From an uncultured Clostridia bacterium (GTDB lineage Bacteria > Bacillota > Clostridia > Christensenellales > Borkfalkiaceae), in assembly GCA_947570625.1 (NCBI GenBank), contig CANOUP010000001.1:1-64000 (forward strand): a stretch of 64,000 nucleotides of DNA, read 5' to 3'. Made by a program: the position numbers and the translations under genes. Numbering within the stretch: position 1 is the stretch's first letter; every line of letters begins with the position of its first letter. The notes below the pieces were generated by a model. The model was given only the letters and a program-made list of their open reading frames with translations, had not been told where the DNA came from and did no database searches. Below are positions 24,479 to 33,562 of this stretch, one piece after another.

Positions 24479-25747
24479 TTAATTATTTATTCGTCCATTA
24501 TTTTCCCTTGCGGTTGCCAGCATAAGTTTTATTCTGTTTTCCTGATTGACTTTCGTTGCGGACGGGTCGTAATCAACGGCGACTATGTTCTCGTTCTTAT
24601 ATAAATTTTTCAAAGTGCGTATAGTACCCTTGCCAGCTATGTGGTTTGGCAGACAGCCGAAAGGCTGCGCGCAGACAATATTCGGCACTCCCGTTTCGGC
24701 AAGCGCCGCCATTTCCGCGGGGATAAGCCAGCCCTCCCCCATTTTTACTCCCTGATTCAACACCTTGTCCGCACAGGCGCGCAGGTACTCGAAATCGTGC
24801 GGGGCTTCGAACGTGCCTTCGTCTTTGTACAGTTTTATAAGTTTTTTCTGTTTGCCGTAAACTTTTCTGTAAACGTATCTGTATATAAACGCAGTGCCCG
24901 CGTTATGTCCGTAATATTCCCTGTCGTTAATAACGTTAACAATACAGTAAAGCATAAAGTCCATCAGCGCGGGTATTACGGGCTCGCAGTCTTCCGAAAG
25001 AAGAAAACCTTCGAGGTTGTTGTTGCCGAGGTGGGCGTACTTAACGTAAATTTCGCCTACTATTCCCACCTTTATCTTTTTTACGTCCGTGCGTTCTACC
25101 GAAGCAAACGCTTTTATAATCTTTTCGTTTAATTTTATGAAATTTTTATACTTACCTTTTCTGAACGCCTGTATCAGAAATTCCACAAGCCCGTCGCGCA
25201 CGCGGTCCGCCGTGCCATTTTCTTTTTCGTAGGGTTTTGTCTGGTTGTAGCACCACATAATGCTGTCGCCGTAAAAAATCGCATAGCCGAGCTTGATAAA
25301 AAGTTTTAGCGACATTTTAAGCGACGAACCCTTTTCAAGCCCCGAAAAATTGACGGACAGAACGGGAACCTGCGGAAACTCCGTCGAAAGCGCCTTTCTT
25401 ATGAGAGACATATAGTTAGACGCACGGCACCCCCCGCCCGTCTGGGTAATCAGTACCGCGGTTTTATCCAGGTCGTACTTACCGCTTTTAAGCGCGTCGA
25501 TGTACTGACCCGTAACGCAAAGACATGGATAGCACGTGTCGTTGTGGACGTGTTTAAGGCCCTCGTCGATAACAGACCTCGTTTCGTTTTCGAGGATTTC
25601 CACGTCGTACCCTTCCTGCCATAAAACGTCGCCTATAATTCTGAAATGCCACGGGAGCATATTGGGTATCAATATCTTGTGCGTGGATTTCATCGAGTCG
25701 TTCCACTTGGGATATTCGTTTGTATAATCGATTATTTTTTCTTTCAT
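24479..25747 (-). CDS. 2-hydroxyacyl-CoA dehydratase-type (HgdB/COG3581-like) partner protein
   Basis: A 422-residue soluble protein. Cysteines likely to bind an iron-sulphur cluster lie in NDTCYPCLCVTGQY, TQTGGGCRASNY and VCAQPFGCLPNHIAGKG. This pattern belongs to the dehydratase-like part that in many Clostridia is the C-terminal third of a ~1400-residue fusion with an ATP-dependent activase. Here it is a separate gene, overlapping the activase gene as ATGA. The real substrate of these stand-alone systems is not known; no CoA-transferase or acyl-CoA genes are adjacent. Confidence 0.82.
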   Translation of the reverse strand: MKEKIIDYTNEYPKWNDSMKSTHKILIPNMLPWHFRIIGDVLWQEGYDVEILENETRSVIDEGLKHVHNDTCYPCLCVTGQYIDALKSGKYDLDKTAVLITQTGGGCRASNYMSLIRKALSTEFPQVPVLSVNFSGLEKGSSLKMSLKLFIKLGYAIFYGDSIMWCYNQTKPYEKENGTADRVRDGLVEFLIQAFRKGKYKNFIKLNEKIIKAFASVERTDVKKIKVGIVGEIYVKYAHLGNNNLEGFLLSEDCEPVIPALMDFMLYCIVNVINDREYYGHNAGTAFIYRYVYRKVYGKQKKLIKLYKDEGTFEAPHDFEYLRACADKVLNQGVKMGEGWLIPAEMAALAETGVPNIVCAQPFGCLPNHIAGKGTIRTLKNLYKNENIVAVDYDPSATKVNQENRIKLMLATARENNGRINN

Positions 25748-28674
25748 CTCTGTGTGTTTTTATTTTTTTCAGCTTCCACCGTTGCAAGCAAACTGCGCAA
25801 ACGTATTTTTACTACTCCGAGATTGTTTATTTCGTCTATCTTTATCTGTGTATAAAGCTTGCCGTTCTTTTCGAGAATAGCGCGGACTTCATCGGAAGTT
25901 ATCGCGTCGAGCCCGCAACCGAACGACACCAGCTGTACTAAATTTACATTGTCGCGCTCCGCGACGAAGTGTGCCGAACGGTACAGCCTTGCATGATACG
26001 TCCACTGGTTGAGAACGTCTACTTTCACCGCCTGCGTTTTATCGAAAACACCGTCCTCCGAAAGCACGGCTATGCCCAGCGACGTCAACAGCTTGTTTAT
26101 ACCGTGATTTATTTCGTTGTCGAGGTGGTAAGGTCTGCCCGCGAGCACTATTACCTGTTTATCCTGTTTACGCGCTTCTTCGAGTATTTCGTCGGCTTTG
26201 GCGCGTATATCGCGCTGGTACTCTTCCAGACGTTTAAAACCTTCGTCAAGCGCTTTTGCGATTTCACGCTTCTTTATTCCGTAACCCGAGAACGTGCGAT
26301 ACAAGTTCTGTACTGTGTTCTTGCGCATATTCAAATCGAGATAGGGCGATATGAAGTTGTTTGCGTTCAGACGTTCGTTGTTGGCTTTTAAAAGCTCGGG
26401 GTAATACGCCACGACGGGACAGTTGTAATGATTGGTAGAACAGTGTTCGTCTATATTGTAACTTTCGCACGGCAGGAAAATAAAATCGACGCCCTTGTCC
26501 AAAAGGCTTTCTATATGACCGTGCATAAGTTTTGCGGGATAACAAGCCGTATCCGAAGCGACCGTGTGCTGACCTTTGAAATAAAGACTGCGCGACGACT
26601 TATCCGATAGAATTACCTCAAACCCCAGACTCTCGAAAAATCCTGCCCAGAGCGGAAGCTGTTCGTACATACCCAGCTGTAAAGGCAACCCCGCCTTACC
26701 GCGCGTTCCCGTACTTTTTTTTATGCATTCCGTCAGTCTTGACTGCTTATATGCGAATATGTCCAGTTCCGAGGACGCAGGTTTCAAGCCAGCCCCTCTC
26801 TCGCATTTGTTGCCCGAAACGTGTTTTCTTCCGTCCCCGAAAGAAATAATGTTTATGTTGCAATTTGAAGTACAGCCGTGACAGTTGGCAGACTTGGATT
26901 CGTATGTAAAACCGTCAAGCTCGCTTTCGGTTATCAAAGAAGATTTTTCGCGGATATTCTCCATTGCGTACAGCGCCGCGCCGAACGCGCCCATCAACCC
27001 CGCAATGCCGGGGCGGATAACTTCCTTGCCCGTTTCAAGCTCGAACGAGCGGAGAACGGCGTCATTTAAAAACGTACCGCCCTGCACGACTATGTTTTCG
27101 CCGAGCTCCGAAACGCTTGAAGCCCTTATAACTTTATAGATAGCGTTTTTGACAATCGACGAAGAAAGACCTGCCGATATGTCGTCGACGCCCGCGCCGT
27201 CTTTCTGCGCCTGCTTTACGGCGCTGTTCATAAATACGGTACAGCGCGAACCGAGTTCCACGGGGTGCTTTGCGAAAAGTCCTTCGTGAGAGAACTTGTC
27301 GATTTCCATACCCATAGCTTTGGCAAACGTCTGAATAAACGAACCGCAACCGGAAGAACAGGCTTCGTTAAGCATAATGCTGTCTATCGCGCCGTTTTTA
27401 ATCTTGAAGCATTTTATGTCCTGTCCGCCTATATCGATTATGAAATCGACCTTAGGATTAAAATGAAGCGCCGCTTTGAAGTGCGCGACGGTTTCTACAA
27501 TTCCGAAATCGGCTTTTATACCGCTTTTTATCAGCTCTTCGCCGTATCCCGTCACCGCGCTTGCTCGTATTTTTATCTTGTCCCCGCAAAGTTTATATAT
27601 TTCTTTTAATTTTTCGGTCACGACTTCGAGTGGCTGACCGTTATTAGACTGATAGTGCGAATAAAGTATACGGCAGTCGGGCGTTATAAGTATCAATTTT
27701 GTTGTCGTAGAGCCGGAATCTATGCCGAGGTAGCTGTCGCCTTCATAACCCGCGATATCGGCAAACTGTAAATCCGTCGCACGGTGACGCTTCACGAATG
27801 CGGTATATTCTTCTTTACTTTCAAAAAGGGGTCTGCCCGTCACTATTTCCGCGCTGTCGCTGACATTTTCGATACACGAAATAATCGAGCCGAGCGGCAT
27901 CGGCTTTACCGATTTAGAACCCAAAGCCGCGCCTAACGACATAAAGCAGGGCGCGTCGTCGGGGAACACCGCTTCCTTATCCGACAAATTCAATGTAGTC
28001 ACGAAAGCTTTGCGGAGCGACTTTAAAAAGTGTAAAGGACCGCCGAGAAACAGCACCTTCCCTTTTATACGCCTACCCTGCGCCAGACCCGATACTGTCT
28101 GATCGACTACCGCCTGAAATATCGAAGCCGCAATATCTTCCTTCTTTGCGCCCTGGTTGATAAGGGGCTGTATATCCGATTTTGCGAAAACTCCGCACCG
28201 CGAAGCTATGGGATAAACTTTACTTGCATTAAGGGCATACTCGTCCATCTCTGCAACACTGATATTCAAAAGCGTTGCCATCTGGTCTATAAACGCGCCC
28301 GTACCGCCCGCACAGCTTCCGTTCATACGCTGTTCGGTACCACCTGTAATGAATATGATTTTCGCGTCCTCTCCGCCCAGTTCAACGCAAGCGTCGGCAT
28401 CGGGATAAAATTTTCTGATTGCAATAAAAGCAGCCTGAACTTCCTGTACGAAGTTCAGCCCGCTGCGTTGCGACAACCCAAGACCCGCACTGCCCGTAAT
28501 GCTAACGGCAAACTCGCCGTCGAACTTTTTACGCACGTTATAAAGTTCGGAAAGCACCGTTTCCCTGACGCGCGCGAAATGGCGGATATAGGATTTATAC
28601 AAGATTTCTTCGCCGTCGATGACCGTTACTTTAACGGTTGTCGAACCGACGTCAATACCCATTAATTTCATCAT
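25744..28674 (-). CDS. Double BadF/HgdC-type ATPase (acyl-CoA dehydratase activase) with DUF2229 domain
   Basis: A ~976-residue protein with two ASKHA ATPase halves: MGIDVGSTTVKVTVIDG and LGIDSGSTTTKLILI. Each half carries the cysteine pair that in HgdC-type activators holds a bridging [4Fe-4S] cluster (about C121 and C160; C439 and C478; motifs NGSCAGGTGAF, SRCGVF, NEACSSGCGSF, SRCTVF). A further CxxCxxxC...C cluster (HGCTSNCN; GNKCERG) follows near residue 600, then the DUF2229-type part. It should hydrolyse ATP to push an electron onto its partner encoded downstream. I chose the ATG at 28674; a TTG six bases upstream is also possible. Its promoter is at 28705-28733. Confidence 0.88.
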   Translation of the reverse strand: MMKLMGIDVGSTTVKVTVIDGEEILYKSYIRHFARVRETVLSELYNVRKKFDGEFAVSITGSAGLGLSQRSGLNFVQEVQAAFIAIRKFYPDADACVELGGEDAKIIFITGGTEQRMNGSCAGGTGAFIDQMATLLNISVAEMDEYALNASKVYPIASRCGVFAKSDIQPLINQGAKKEDIAASIFQAVVDQTVSGLAQGRRIKGKVLFLGGPLHFLKSLRKAFVTTLNLSDKEAVFPDDAPCFMSLGAALGSKSVKPMPLGSIISCIENVSDSAEIVTGRPLFESKEEYTAFVKRHRATDLQFADIAGYEGDSYLGIDSGSTTTKLILITPDCRILYSHYQSNNGQPLEVVTEKLKEIYKLCGDKIKIRASAVTGYGEELIKSGIKADFGIVETVAHFKAALHFNPKVDFIIDIGGQDIKCFKIKNGAIDSIMLNEACSSGCGSFIQTFAKAMGMEIDKFSHEGLFAKHPVELGSRCTVFMNSAVKQAQKDGAGVDDISAGLSSSIVKNAIYKVIRASSVSELGENIVVQGGTFLNDAVLRSFELETGKEVIRPGIAGLMGAFGAALYAMENIREKSSLITESELDGFTYESKSANCHGCTSNCNINIISFGDGRKHVSGNKCERGAGLKPASSELDIFAYKQSRLTECIKKSTGTRGKAGLPLQLGMYEQLPLWAGFFESLGFEVILSDKSSRSLYFKGQHTVASDTACYPAKLMHGHIESLLDKGVDFIFLPCESYNIDEHCSTNHYNCPVVAYYPELLKANNERLNANNFISPYLDLNMRKNTVQNLYRTFSGYGIKKREIAKALDEGFKRLEEYQRDIRAKADEILEEARKQDKQVIVLAGRPYHLDNEINHGINKLLTSLGIAVLSEDGVFDKTQAVKVDVLNQWTYHARLYRSAHFVAERDNVNLVQLVSFGCGLDAITSDEVRAILEKNGKLYTQIKIDEINNLGVVKIRLRSLLATVEAEKNKNTQR

Positions 28675-28704
28675 TAGCAAACCAAAAAGCGTTCTGTTTC
28701 CATC

Positions 28705-28733
28705 ATTATATCACAAACGGCTCGATTTTTCAA
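28705..28733 (-). promoter_or_regulatory. Sigma-A promoter of the activase operon
   Basis: TTGAAA (28728-28733), 17 bases, TATAAT (28705-28710) on the minus strand, with an extended TG before the -10. It lies 30 bases before the activase start. Confidence 0.8.
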
Positions 28734-28774
28734 TTTTATTATAATGAAAAAAATGTTAAATTCGAGTTAAAATT

Positions 28775-29029
28775 TTAAAGCGGTTTACCGAGATATTTAT
28801 TTTTTGTCGCAATACCTCCGCGTATATGGCGCTCCGAAAGGTTTCTGTTAAGAACAGCCCTTACTTCCTTATACAAGGCTTTGTCAATATACTTCAACCT
28901 TTCAGTTACGTCTTTATGTACGGTTGATTTGGAAATATTAAAATATAACGCCGCGGCGCGCACAGTCGTGCCTGTTTCTACTATATATTTGCCCTCTTTT
29001 GTAACTCTTTCAGTAATATAGTCCCACAT
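28775..29029 (-). CDS. spoIIID: Sporulation transcription factor SpoIIID
   Basis: An 84-residue DNA-binding protein. MWDYITERVTKEGKYIVETG, the helix-turn-helix STVHKDVTERL and the tail RHIRGGIATKNKYLG match SpoIIID along its whole length. GGAGG five bases before the ATG at 29029 fixes the start; a GTG four codons earlier would leave the site inside the gene. SpoIIID acts in the mother cell, repressing or activating sigma-E genes before sigma-K takes over. Its presence says the organism keeps at least part of the sporulation programme. Confidence 0.95.
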   Translation of the reverse strand: MWDYITERVTKEGKYIVETGTTVRAAALYFNISKSTVHKDVTERLKYIDKALYKEVRAVLNRNLSERHIRGGIATKNKYLGKPL

Positions 29030-29114
29030 AACCGCCTCCACGCGAATAAGTTACGGCGTACATTTTTACGCGTATAATAGCTTATTCCGTATTTTGTCGA
29101 ATTATGCGGTTTTT

Positions 29115-29149
29115 AATAAAAGCCCGCAAGCGAACAATACGCTTGCGGG
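29115..29149 (-). terminator. Intrinsic terminator at the end of the exopolysaccharide region
   Basis: CCCGCAAGCG / CGCTTGCGGG, a perfect 10-bp stem with 7-base loop (29123-29149). It is followed on the minus strand by CTTTTATT. It lies about 27 bases after the stop at 29176. The rest of the gap to spoIIID (29030-29114) shows no convincing promoter; a sigma-E site would be expected but I cannot see a clear one. Confidence 0.75.
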
Positions 29150-29175
29150 GAAAATCTTATTTATATATTAATATT

Positions 29176-30681
29176 TCAAATGTTGTTTTTCCAGTAAAAT
29201 TTCGGAGTACCGAAAGCACCGCTATCGTAAAGCTGTTTAGTCAAAACAGATAACGACGTGGGTCCGTTGGCAATGAAAAATTCGGTATTACCTTGCGGGA
29301 TTGCCATAAACAAAGATGAATCAAATCCGCCGAGTCTTACATTGGGATAAACCCAAGTGATAACTTCCATAGGCAACCTGCCGGGCATAATTTTTATATT
29401 ATTTGCTTCCAGTACACCTTTTGTCATCGGCATATTGTCAGTAGGCGCAAGAGCCGAAGGATGAGGTTTATAAAGAATATTATAACCCGAATAATCATCA
29501 ACTATTCTTTGAAGAATATCAGCAAATTCTGCGTCGGTAAAACTGCCTGCAAAAGGATTTGTACCCGTTATTATTAAGTAATCGCCTTCTTGATTAAAGT
29601 ATTCAGTATCGAAAGTATCTTTTACGAGGTTACATATTTTAAGGAATTTTTCTTTCTGTTCTTCGGAGAAATTAGCATACATCACATCAGGCGACATTTT
29701 CGGCATATGCGCCTTATCTATTTCAGCTTGAACCTTAGGGTCTGCACTAGTCAGAGTTTCAGGATAACCACACCACATTTCGACATTGTCGCGCTGTGCC
29801 GCCATAATAGTCATCTGGCTAAGTTGAGCATCGTTATAATAATGAGAACCTACCTCAACGCCGTCGAACGTAAGTCTGTACATTTTTGTATTAGATATCG
29901 TATTTACATATTCAAATTCGTTTTTCAACGCCTGATTATAAATACCGTCATAAATTCTTTTGTTCTCCTTCCATTTATCATAAGAACCAGCATCACGGTA
30001 CGGGAAGGCTTTCGTATATGTCCAAGAGCCGTCGGAAACAAGTTTTACTTCATATCTGCTTGTCGGAATACCATTCTGGACAAAAGAAAACAATTCGATT
30101 TGATTAAACGCATCGCATATAAAGGCCCTAAAATAACTCCACTTATCTGTCGAAGCTATGTGCGCCATATACTTTTTCGACGCGTCCAATTCGTTGACGT
30201 CGGCACCGTTGGCTTTATAAATAAACCGCCCTTCATCCAGTTCGTCAATATTGAGAGTGTCCGCACGAGTAAATACCAGCATCGATTTGTAATCGTTGCT
30301 TACCATATCCAAAGCGCAGTACAAAACAGGTATAGTTGCGTTTACCCAATAACAGTTGTAAATATTTCTGACTTTAACAAGACGTAATGCAACAGTGTGA
30401 TTGCCATTGCCGTCGCTGATATAATACGGTATTTCAAAATCTCCGCATTCTTTGAAAGTTACGATATTGCCGTCAGCGTTTGCCTGTGCCGGAAGTATAT
30501 AGCGTACTTCATCAGATAAGTCCTTCTCTGTTCCGTCAGGCAGTTCGTATTCAGCCGAAACACCGCTCATTACGTCAAACGTTTCGGTAGCCCTGTCTAT
30601 CATAACCTCATCTATGCCGTTCAACTCAATCTGATTATAGTCAACGACATCGTTCAGATTACAAACCTGAATCAGGCGCAA
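29176..30681 (-). CDS. 3' part of exported protein: Ig-like repeat plus sialyltransferase-like domain
   Basis: A 501-codon open frame that is the continuation, in another frame, of the 30723-31037 ORF; its ATG is internal. Residues 1-105 are a second copy of the Ig-like domain seen in that ORF (QIELNGIDEVMID; YISDGNGNHTV). The remainder resembles bacterial sialyl-/polysialyltransferases of the GT-B type. It has an HP motif YKPHPS (H407) and, 48 residues on, an SS motif GGFDSSLF (S455-S456), the usual order and spacing. An upstream DEG triad lies at about 149-151. No sialic acid synthesis genes are in the window. Activity is unproven. Confidence 0.6.
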   Translation of the reverse strand: MRLIQVCNLNDVVDYNQIELNGIDEVMIDRATETFDVMSGVSAEYELPDGTEKDLSDEVRYILPAQANADGNIVTFKECGDFEIPYYISDGNGNHTVALRLVKVRNIYNCYWVNATIPVLYCALDMVSNDYKSMLVFTRADTLNIDELDEGRFIYKANGADVNELDASKKYMAHIASTDKWSYFRAFICDAFNQIELFSFVQNGIPTSRYEVKLVSDGSWTYTKAFPYRDAGSYDKWKENKRIYDGIYNQALKNEFEYVNTISNTKMYRLTFDGVEVGSHYYNDAQLSQMTIMAAQRDNVEMWCGYPETLTSADPKVQAEIDKAHMPKMSPDVMYANFSEEQKEKFLKICNLVKDTFDTEYFNQEGDYLIITGTNPFAGSFTDAEFADILQRIVDDYSGYNILYKPHPSALAPTDNMPMTKGVLEANNIKIMPGRLPMEVITWVYPNVRLGGFDSSLFMAIPQGNTEFFIANGPTSLSVLTKQLYDSGAFGTPKFYWKNNI

Positions 30682-30722
30682 CTCAACGGTATGATTACCG
30701 TTTCCGTCGCTGATATAATACG

Positions 30723-31037
30723 CTATCTCATAATCTCCGCACTCATTAAAGGTAACAATACTATACCCCCCCCCCCTACAAAATTTGCCTGTGCGGGGAG
30801 TACGTAACGTATTTCAGATGTTAAATCTTTCTCCGTGCCGTCAGAATATTTATATACTGCCGTAACGCCGTCTAAAATATCGAACGTTTCCGTTTTGTCA
30901 ATTGTAACTTTGGTTAACCCGTTTAATGCAACGTTATTATAATCGACAGATTCCGCTTCAACTTTATTGCACGCAACCAAACCGAAAAGGCAAACGCATA
31001 AAACAGCAACCAAACTTAATAAAACTGTCTTTCTCAT
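30723..31037 (-). CDS. 5' part of the same gene: lipoprotein signal and first Ig-like repeat, ends early by frameshift
   Basis: 104 codons starting at ATG 31037, six bases after GGAGG (an ATG at 31043 touches the ribosome site and is unlikely). The signal peptide ends in a lipobox FGLVAC. The Ig-like domain follows (NVALNGLTKVTID; KYSDGTEKDLTSEIRYVLP) and matches the second copy downstream. After QANFVGGGG the frame leaves the homology and stops within 15 codons. With 9 or 12 instead of 11 G in the tract, translation would run on into FNECGDYEIAYYISDG and give a protein of about 620 residues. Confidence 0.65.
   Translation of the reverse strand: MRKTVLLSLVAVLCVCLFGLVACNKVEAESVDYNNVALNGLTKVTIDKTETFDILDGVTAVYKYSDGTEKDLTSEIRYVLPAQANFVGGGGIVLLPLMSAEIMR
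30766..30776. repeat. Homopolymer of 11 C/G inside a coding region
   Basis: Eleven C on the plus strand, read as GGG codons on the minus strand, exactly where the frame breaks. Tracts of this length slip readily during replication and are classic on/off switches of surface genes. A sequencing or assembly miscount is the plain alternative. Confidence 0.75.
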
Positions 31038-31100
31038 ATTCATCCTCCGTCCATATAATAGTTTTAACTAAAAATAGTTTATACTATTAATAAAAATATG

Positions 31101-31688
31101 TCAAATATTTTGCCAATTTTTATCTTTTTCGCTTAAATTCAACGGCGTACCGTCTGATAAAGTGTAACCCGAGCAGTCGGCGGTTCCTTTGTATTCGCCG
31201 ATAACACCCCAGTTTATCCCGATTGACGGGTCGTTCCATGCTATCCCGCCTTCGTCGTTGGGATGATAAAAATCCGTAACTTTATAACAGAATTCCGCAA
31301 TATCCGAAAGAACCAAAAAACCGTGAGCAAAACCTTCCGATATATAAAACTGTTTCTTATTCTCTTCGGTAAGTTCTACGCCATACCATTTGCCGTATGT
31401 TTTGCTTCCCTGACGGACATCGACCGCGACATCGAAAACTCTGCCTTTTATAACGCGCACAAGTTTACCCTGCGGAAATTTCTTTTGAAAATGCAATCCC
31501 CTCAGAACTCCTTTTGTACTCATTGACTGGTTATCCTGTACGAAATTCATATTGAGTCCTGCTTCTTCCATATCACGCAGATTATACGTTTCCATAAAAT
31601 ACCCGCGTGAGTCGCCGTGAACGGCAGGCTGTATAATATGAAGACCTTCGATTCCGCCTACATTCTTTTCGACTTTTATTTGTCCCAT
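31101..31688 (-). CDS. rfbC: dTDP-4-dehydrorhamnose 3,5-epimerase
   Basis: A 195-residue cupin-fold epimerase, third step of dTDP-L-rhamnose synthesis. Family blocks are NQSMSTKGVLRGLHFQ (with the catalytic His), FAHGFLVLSD and CYKVTDFYHPNDEGGIAWND. GAGGAG precedes the ATG. It overlaps the end of rfbD by 13 bases. It is the last biosynthetic gene of the polysaccharide operon. Confidence 0.95.
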   Translation of the reverse strand: MGQIKVEKNVGGIEGLHIIQPAVHGDSRGYFMETYNLRDMEEAGLNMNFVQDNQSMSTKGVLRGLHFQKKFPQGKLVRVIKGRVFDVAVDVRQGSKTYGKWYGVELTEENKKQFYISEGFAHGFLVLSDIAEFCYKVTDFYHPNDEGGIAWNDPSIGINWGVIGEYKGTADCSGYTLSDGTPLNLSEKDKNWQNI

Positions 31689-32542
31689 CGATAGTTAATC
31701 TCCTCTAAATACCTTTTCAGCGCGTCTTGCCATGCAGGCAAAGGTTTAAAGCCGTTTTCAATAAGTTTCGACTTATCCAGTCTGCTGTTGAACGGGCGTA
31801 CGGCTTTTGACAATCCGTACTCCTTAGTGGAAACAGGTATAACCTTTACATTTTTATTCGCTGTTTTGAATATTGCCTCTGCAAATTCAGCCCAGCTGAT
31901 ATAACCGCCTTCGTTTGTCGCATGGTAATAACCGTACTTTTCAGTTTCAACCATATCTACCAAAAGTCTTGCCAGGTCAAAAGTATAAGTCGGAGTTCCT
32001 ATCTGGTCGTTAACGACCCTGAGAGTATTATGAGTTTCGGAAAGACGAAGCATCGTCTTTATAAAATTGTTTCCGTTTTTGCCGAAGACCCAGGCTATGC
32101 GGACTATAAAAAATTTATCTACGAGCCCCGATACGGCGAGCTCGCCTTCGAGTTTTGTCTGACCGTATACGTTTAGCGGTTTATAATTTTTACAGTCGGG
32201 GTGCCATGGAGCATTTCCCTGACCGTCAAATACATAATCCGTTGACAGGTACATCAATTTACAGCCGAGTTTTTTACATTGCTTTGCGATATTTTCGGTA
32301 CCGTAGGCATTGACGAGCCGTACTTTATCTTCGTTGTCCTCAGCCGAATCTACGGCAGTCCACGCGGCGCAATGAATTACCGCGTCGGGCTTGACGTTAC
32401 TTAACACATCCGCAACGCTTTCGCAATCGGTTATATCCATTTCACCGATGTCGACGCCTACTGGGTGGTGTCCGCGACTCTTTAATTGATTTACGACGTC
32501 ATGCCCGAGTTGTCCGTTAACTCCGGTTACAAGTATTCTCAT
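31676..32542 (-). CDS. rfbD: dTDP-4-dehydrorhamnose reductase
   Basis: A 288-residue extended short-chain dehydrogenase that makes dTDP-L-rhamnose. The N-terminal nucleotide site is GVNGQLGHDV, the active-site block is YLSTDYVFDG, and YGQTKLEGE carries the YxxxK motif. The start abuts the rfbB stop with no gap. It is part of the contiguous set rfbA-rfbB-rfbD-rfbC. Confidence 0.95.
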   Translation of the reverse strand: MRILVTGVNGQLGHDVVNQLKSRGHHPVGVDIGEMDITDCESVADVLSNVKPDAVIHCAAWTAVDSAEDNEDKVRLVNAYGTENIAKQCKKLGCKLMYLSTDYVFDGQGNAPWHPDCKNYKPLNVYGQTKLEGELAVSGLVDKFFIVRIAWVFGKNGNNFIKTMLRLSETHNTLRVVNDQIGTPTYTFDLARLLVDMVETEKYGYYHATNEGGYISWAEFAEAIFKTANKNVKVIPVSTKEYGLSKAVRPFNSRLDKSKLIENGFKPLPAWQDALKRYLEEINYRWDK

Positions 32543-33562
32543 TTATCTGTTTCCATACATTTTTTCATAATAATTGCGATAATCGCCGGAAATAATAGTT
32601 TCCCACCAATTGCGGTTATCTAAGTACCATTTTATAGTCTTTTTTATGCCGTCCGCAAATTTCGTTTCAGGAAGCCAGCCGAGTTGACTGTGAATTTTCG
32701 AAGGGTCTATTGCATAACGCAAATCGTGACCCTTTCTGTCTGCAACATAGGTTATCAGACTTTCGGGTTTGCCTAATTCTTTACATATGAGCTTAACTAT
32801 ATCTATATTAGTCATCTCGTTATGCCCGCCGACGTTATAAACTTCACCGACTTTACCTTTATGAATAATCAAATCGATAGCCTTGCAGTGGTCTTCGACA
32901 TAGAGCCAATCACGCACATTTTCGCCTTTCCCGTATACGGGCAAAGGCTTATCGTTTAGAGCGTTAGCTATCATCAACGGAATAAGCTTTTCGGGGAAAT
33001 GATAAGGACCGTAGTTGTTTGAACAACGGCTTATGCTTACCGGTAATCCGTATGTTCTGTAATAAGCAAGAACAAGCAAATCGGCGCTTGCCTTACTTGA
33101 CGAGTACGGACTGCTTGTATGAATAGGCGTCTGTTCTGTAAAAAACAAATCGCGTCTGTCAAGAGGCAAATCACCGTAAACCTCGTCTGTCGACACCTGA
33201 TGATAGCGCTTTATTCCGTACTTCCTGCAAGCGTCCATCAAAACTGCTGTACCCATAATATTCGTCTGCAAGAATATACCGGGGTCTTCGATGCTTCTGT
33301 CGACATGGCTTTCGGCCGCAAAATTGACGACAGTATCGGGTTTCTCTTCTTCAAATAAAGCGTATACCGCTTCTCTATCGCAAATATCCGCTTTAACAAA
33401 TCGGAACTTAGGATTATTAAGTACGCTTTCTAGCGTGGAAAGATTACCCGCATACGTAAGTTTATCTAAACAGACAATACGGTAATCGGGATATTTTTCC
33501 AGCATATGGAAAATAAAATTGCTCCCTATAAATCCCGCTCCGCCGGTTACGATGACAGTCAT
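32543..33562 (-). CDS. rfbB: dTDP-glucose 4,6-dehydratase
   Basis: A 339-residue NAD-dependent dehydratase. It has VTGGAGFIGSNF at the N-terminus, NFAAESHVDRSIEDP, STDEVYGDLP, YSSSKASADLL (YxxxK) and SRCSNNYGPYHFPEKLIPL, all diagnostic of RmlB. It converts dTDP-glucose to the 4-keto-6-deoxy sugar for rhamnose. It sits one base after rfbA. Confidence 0.96.
   Translation of the reverse strand: MTVIVTGGAGFIGSNFIFHMLEKYPDYRIVCLDKLTYAGNLSTLESVLNNPKFRFVKADICDREAVYALFEEEKPDTVVNFAAESHVDRSIEDPGIFLQTNIMGTAVLMDACRKYGIKRYHQVSTDEVYGDLPLDRRDLFFTEQTPIHTSSPYSSSKASADLLVLAYYRTYGLPVSISRCSNNYGPYHFPEKLIPLMIANALNDKPLPVYGKGENVRDWLYVEDHCKAIDLIIHKGKVGEVYNVGGHNEMTNIDIVKLICKELGKPESLITYVADRKGHDLRYAIDPSKIHSQLGWLPETKFADGIKKTIKWYLDNRNWWETIISGDYRNYYEKMYGNR

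Noticed and set aside
28680..28680. TTG at 28680 as start of the activase gene
   Set aside because: It would add only two codons; two ATG codons follow at once and neither choice has a better ribosome site.
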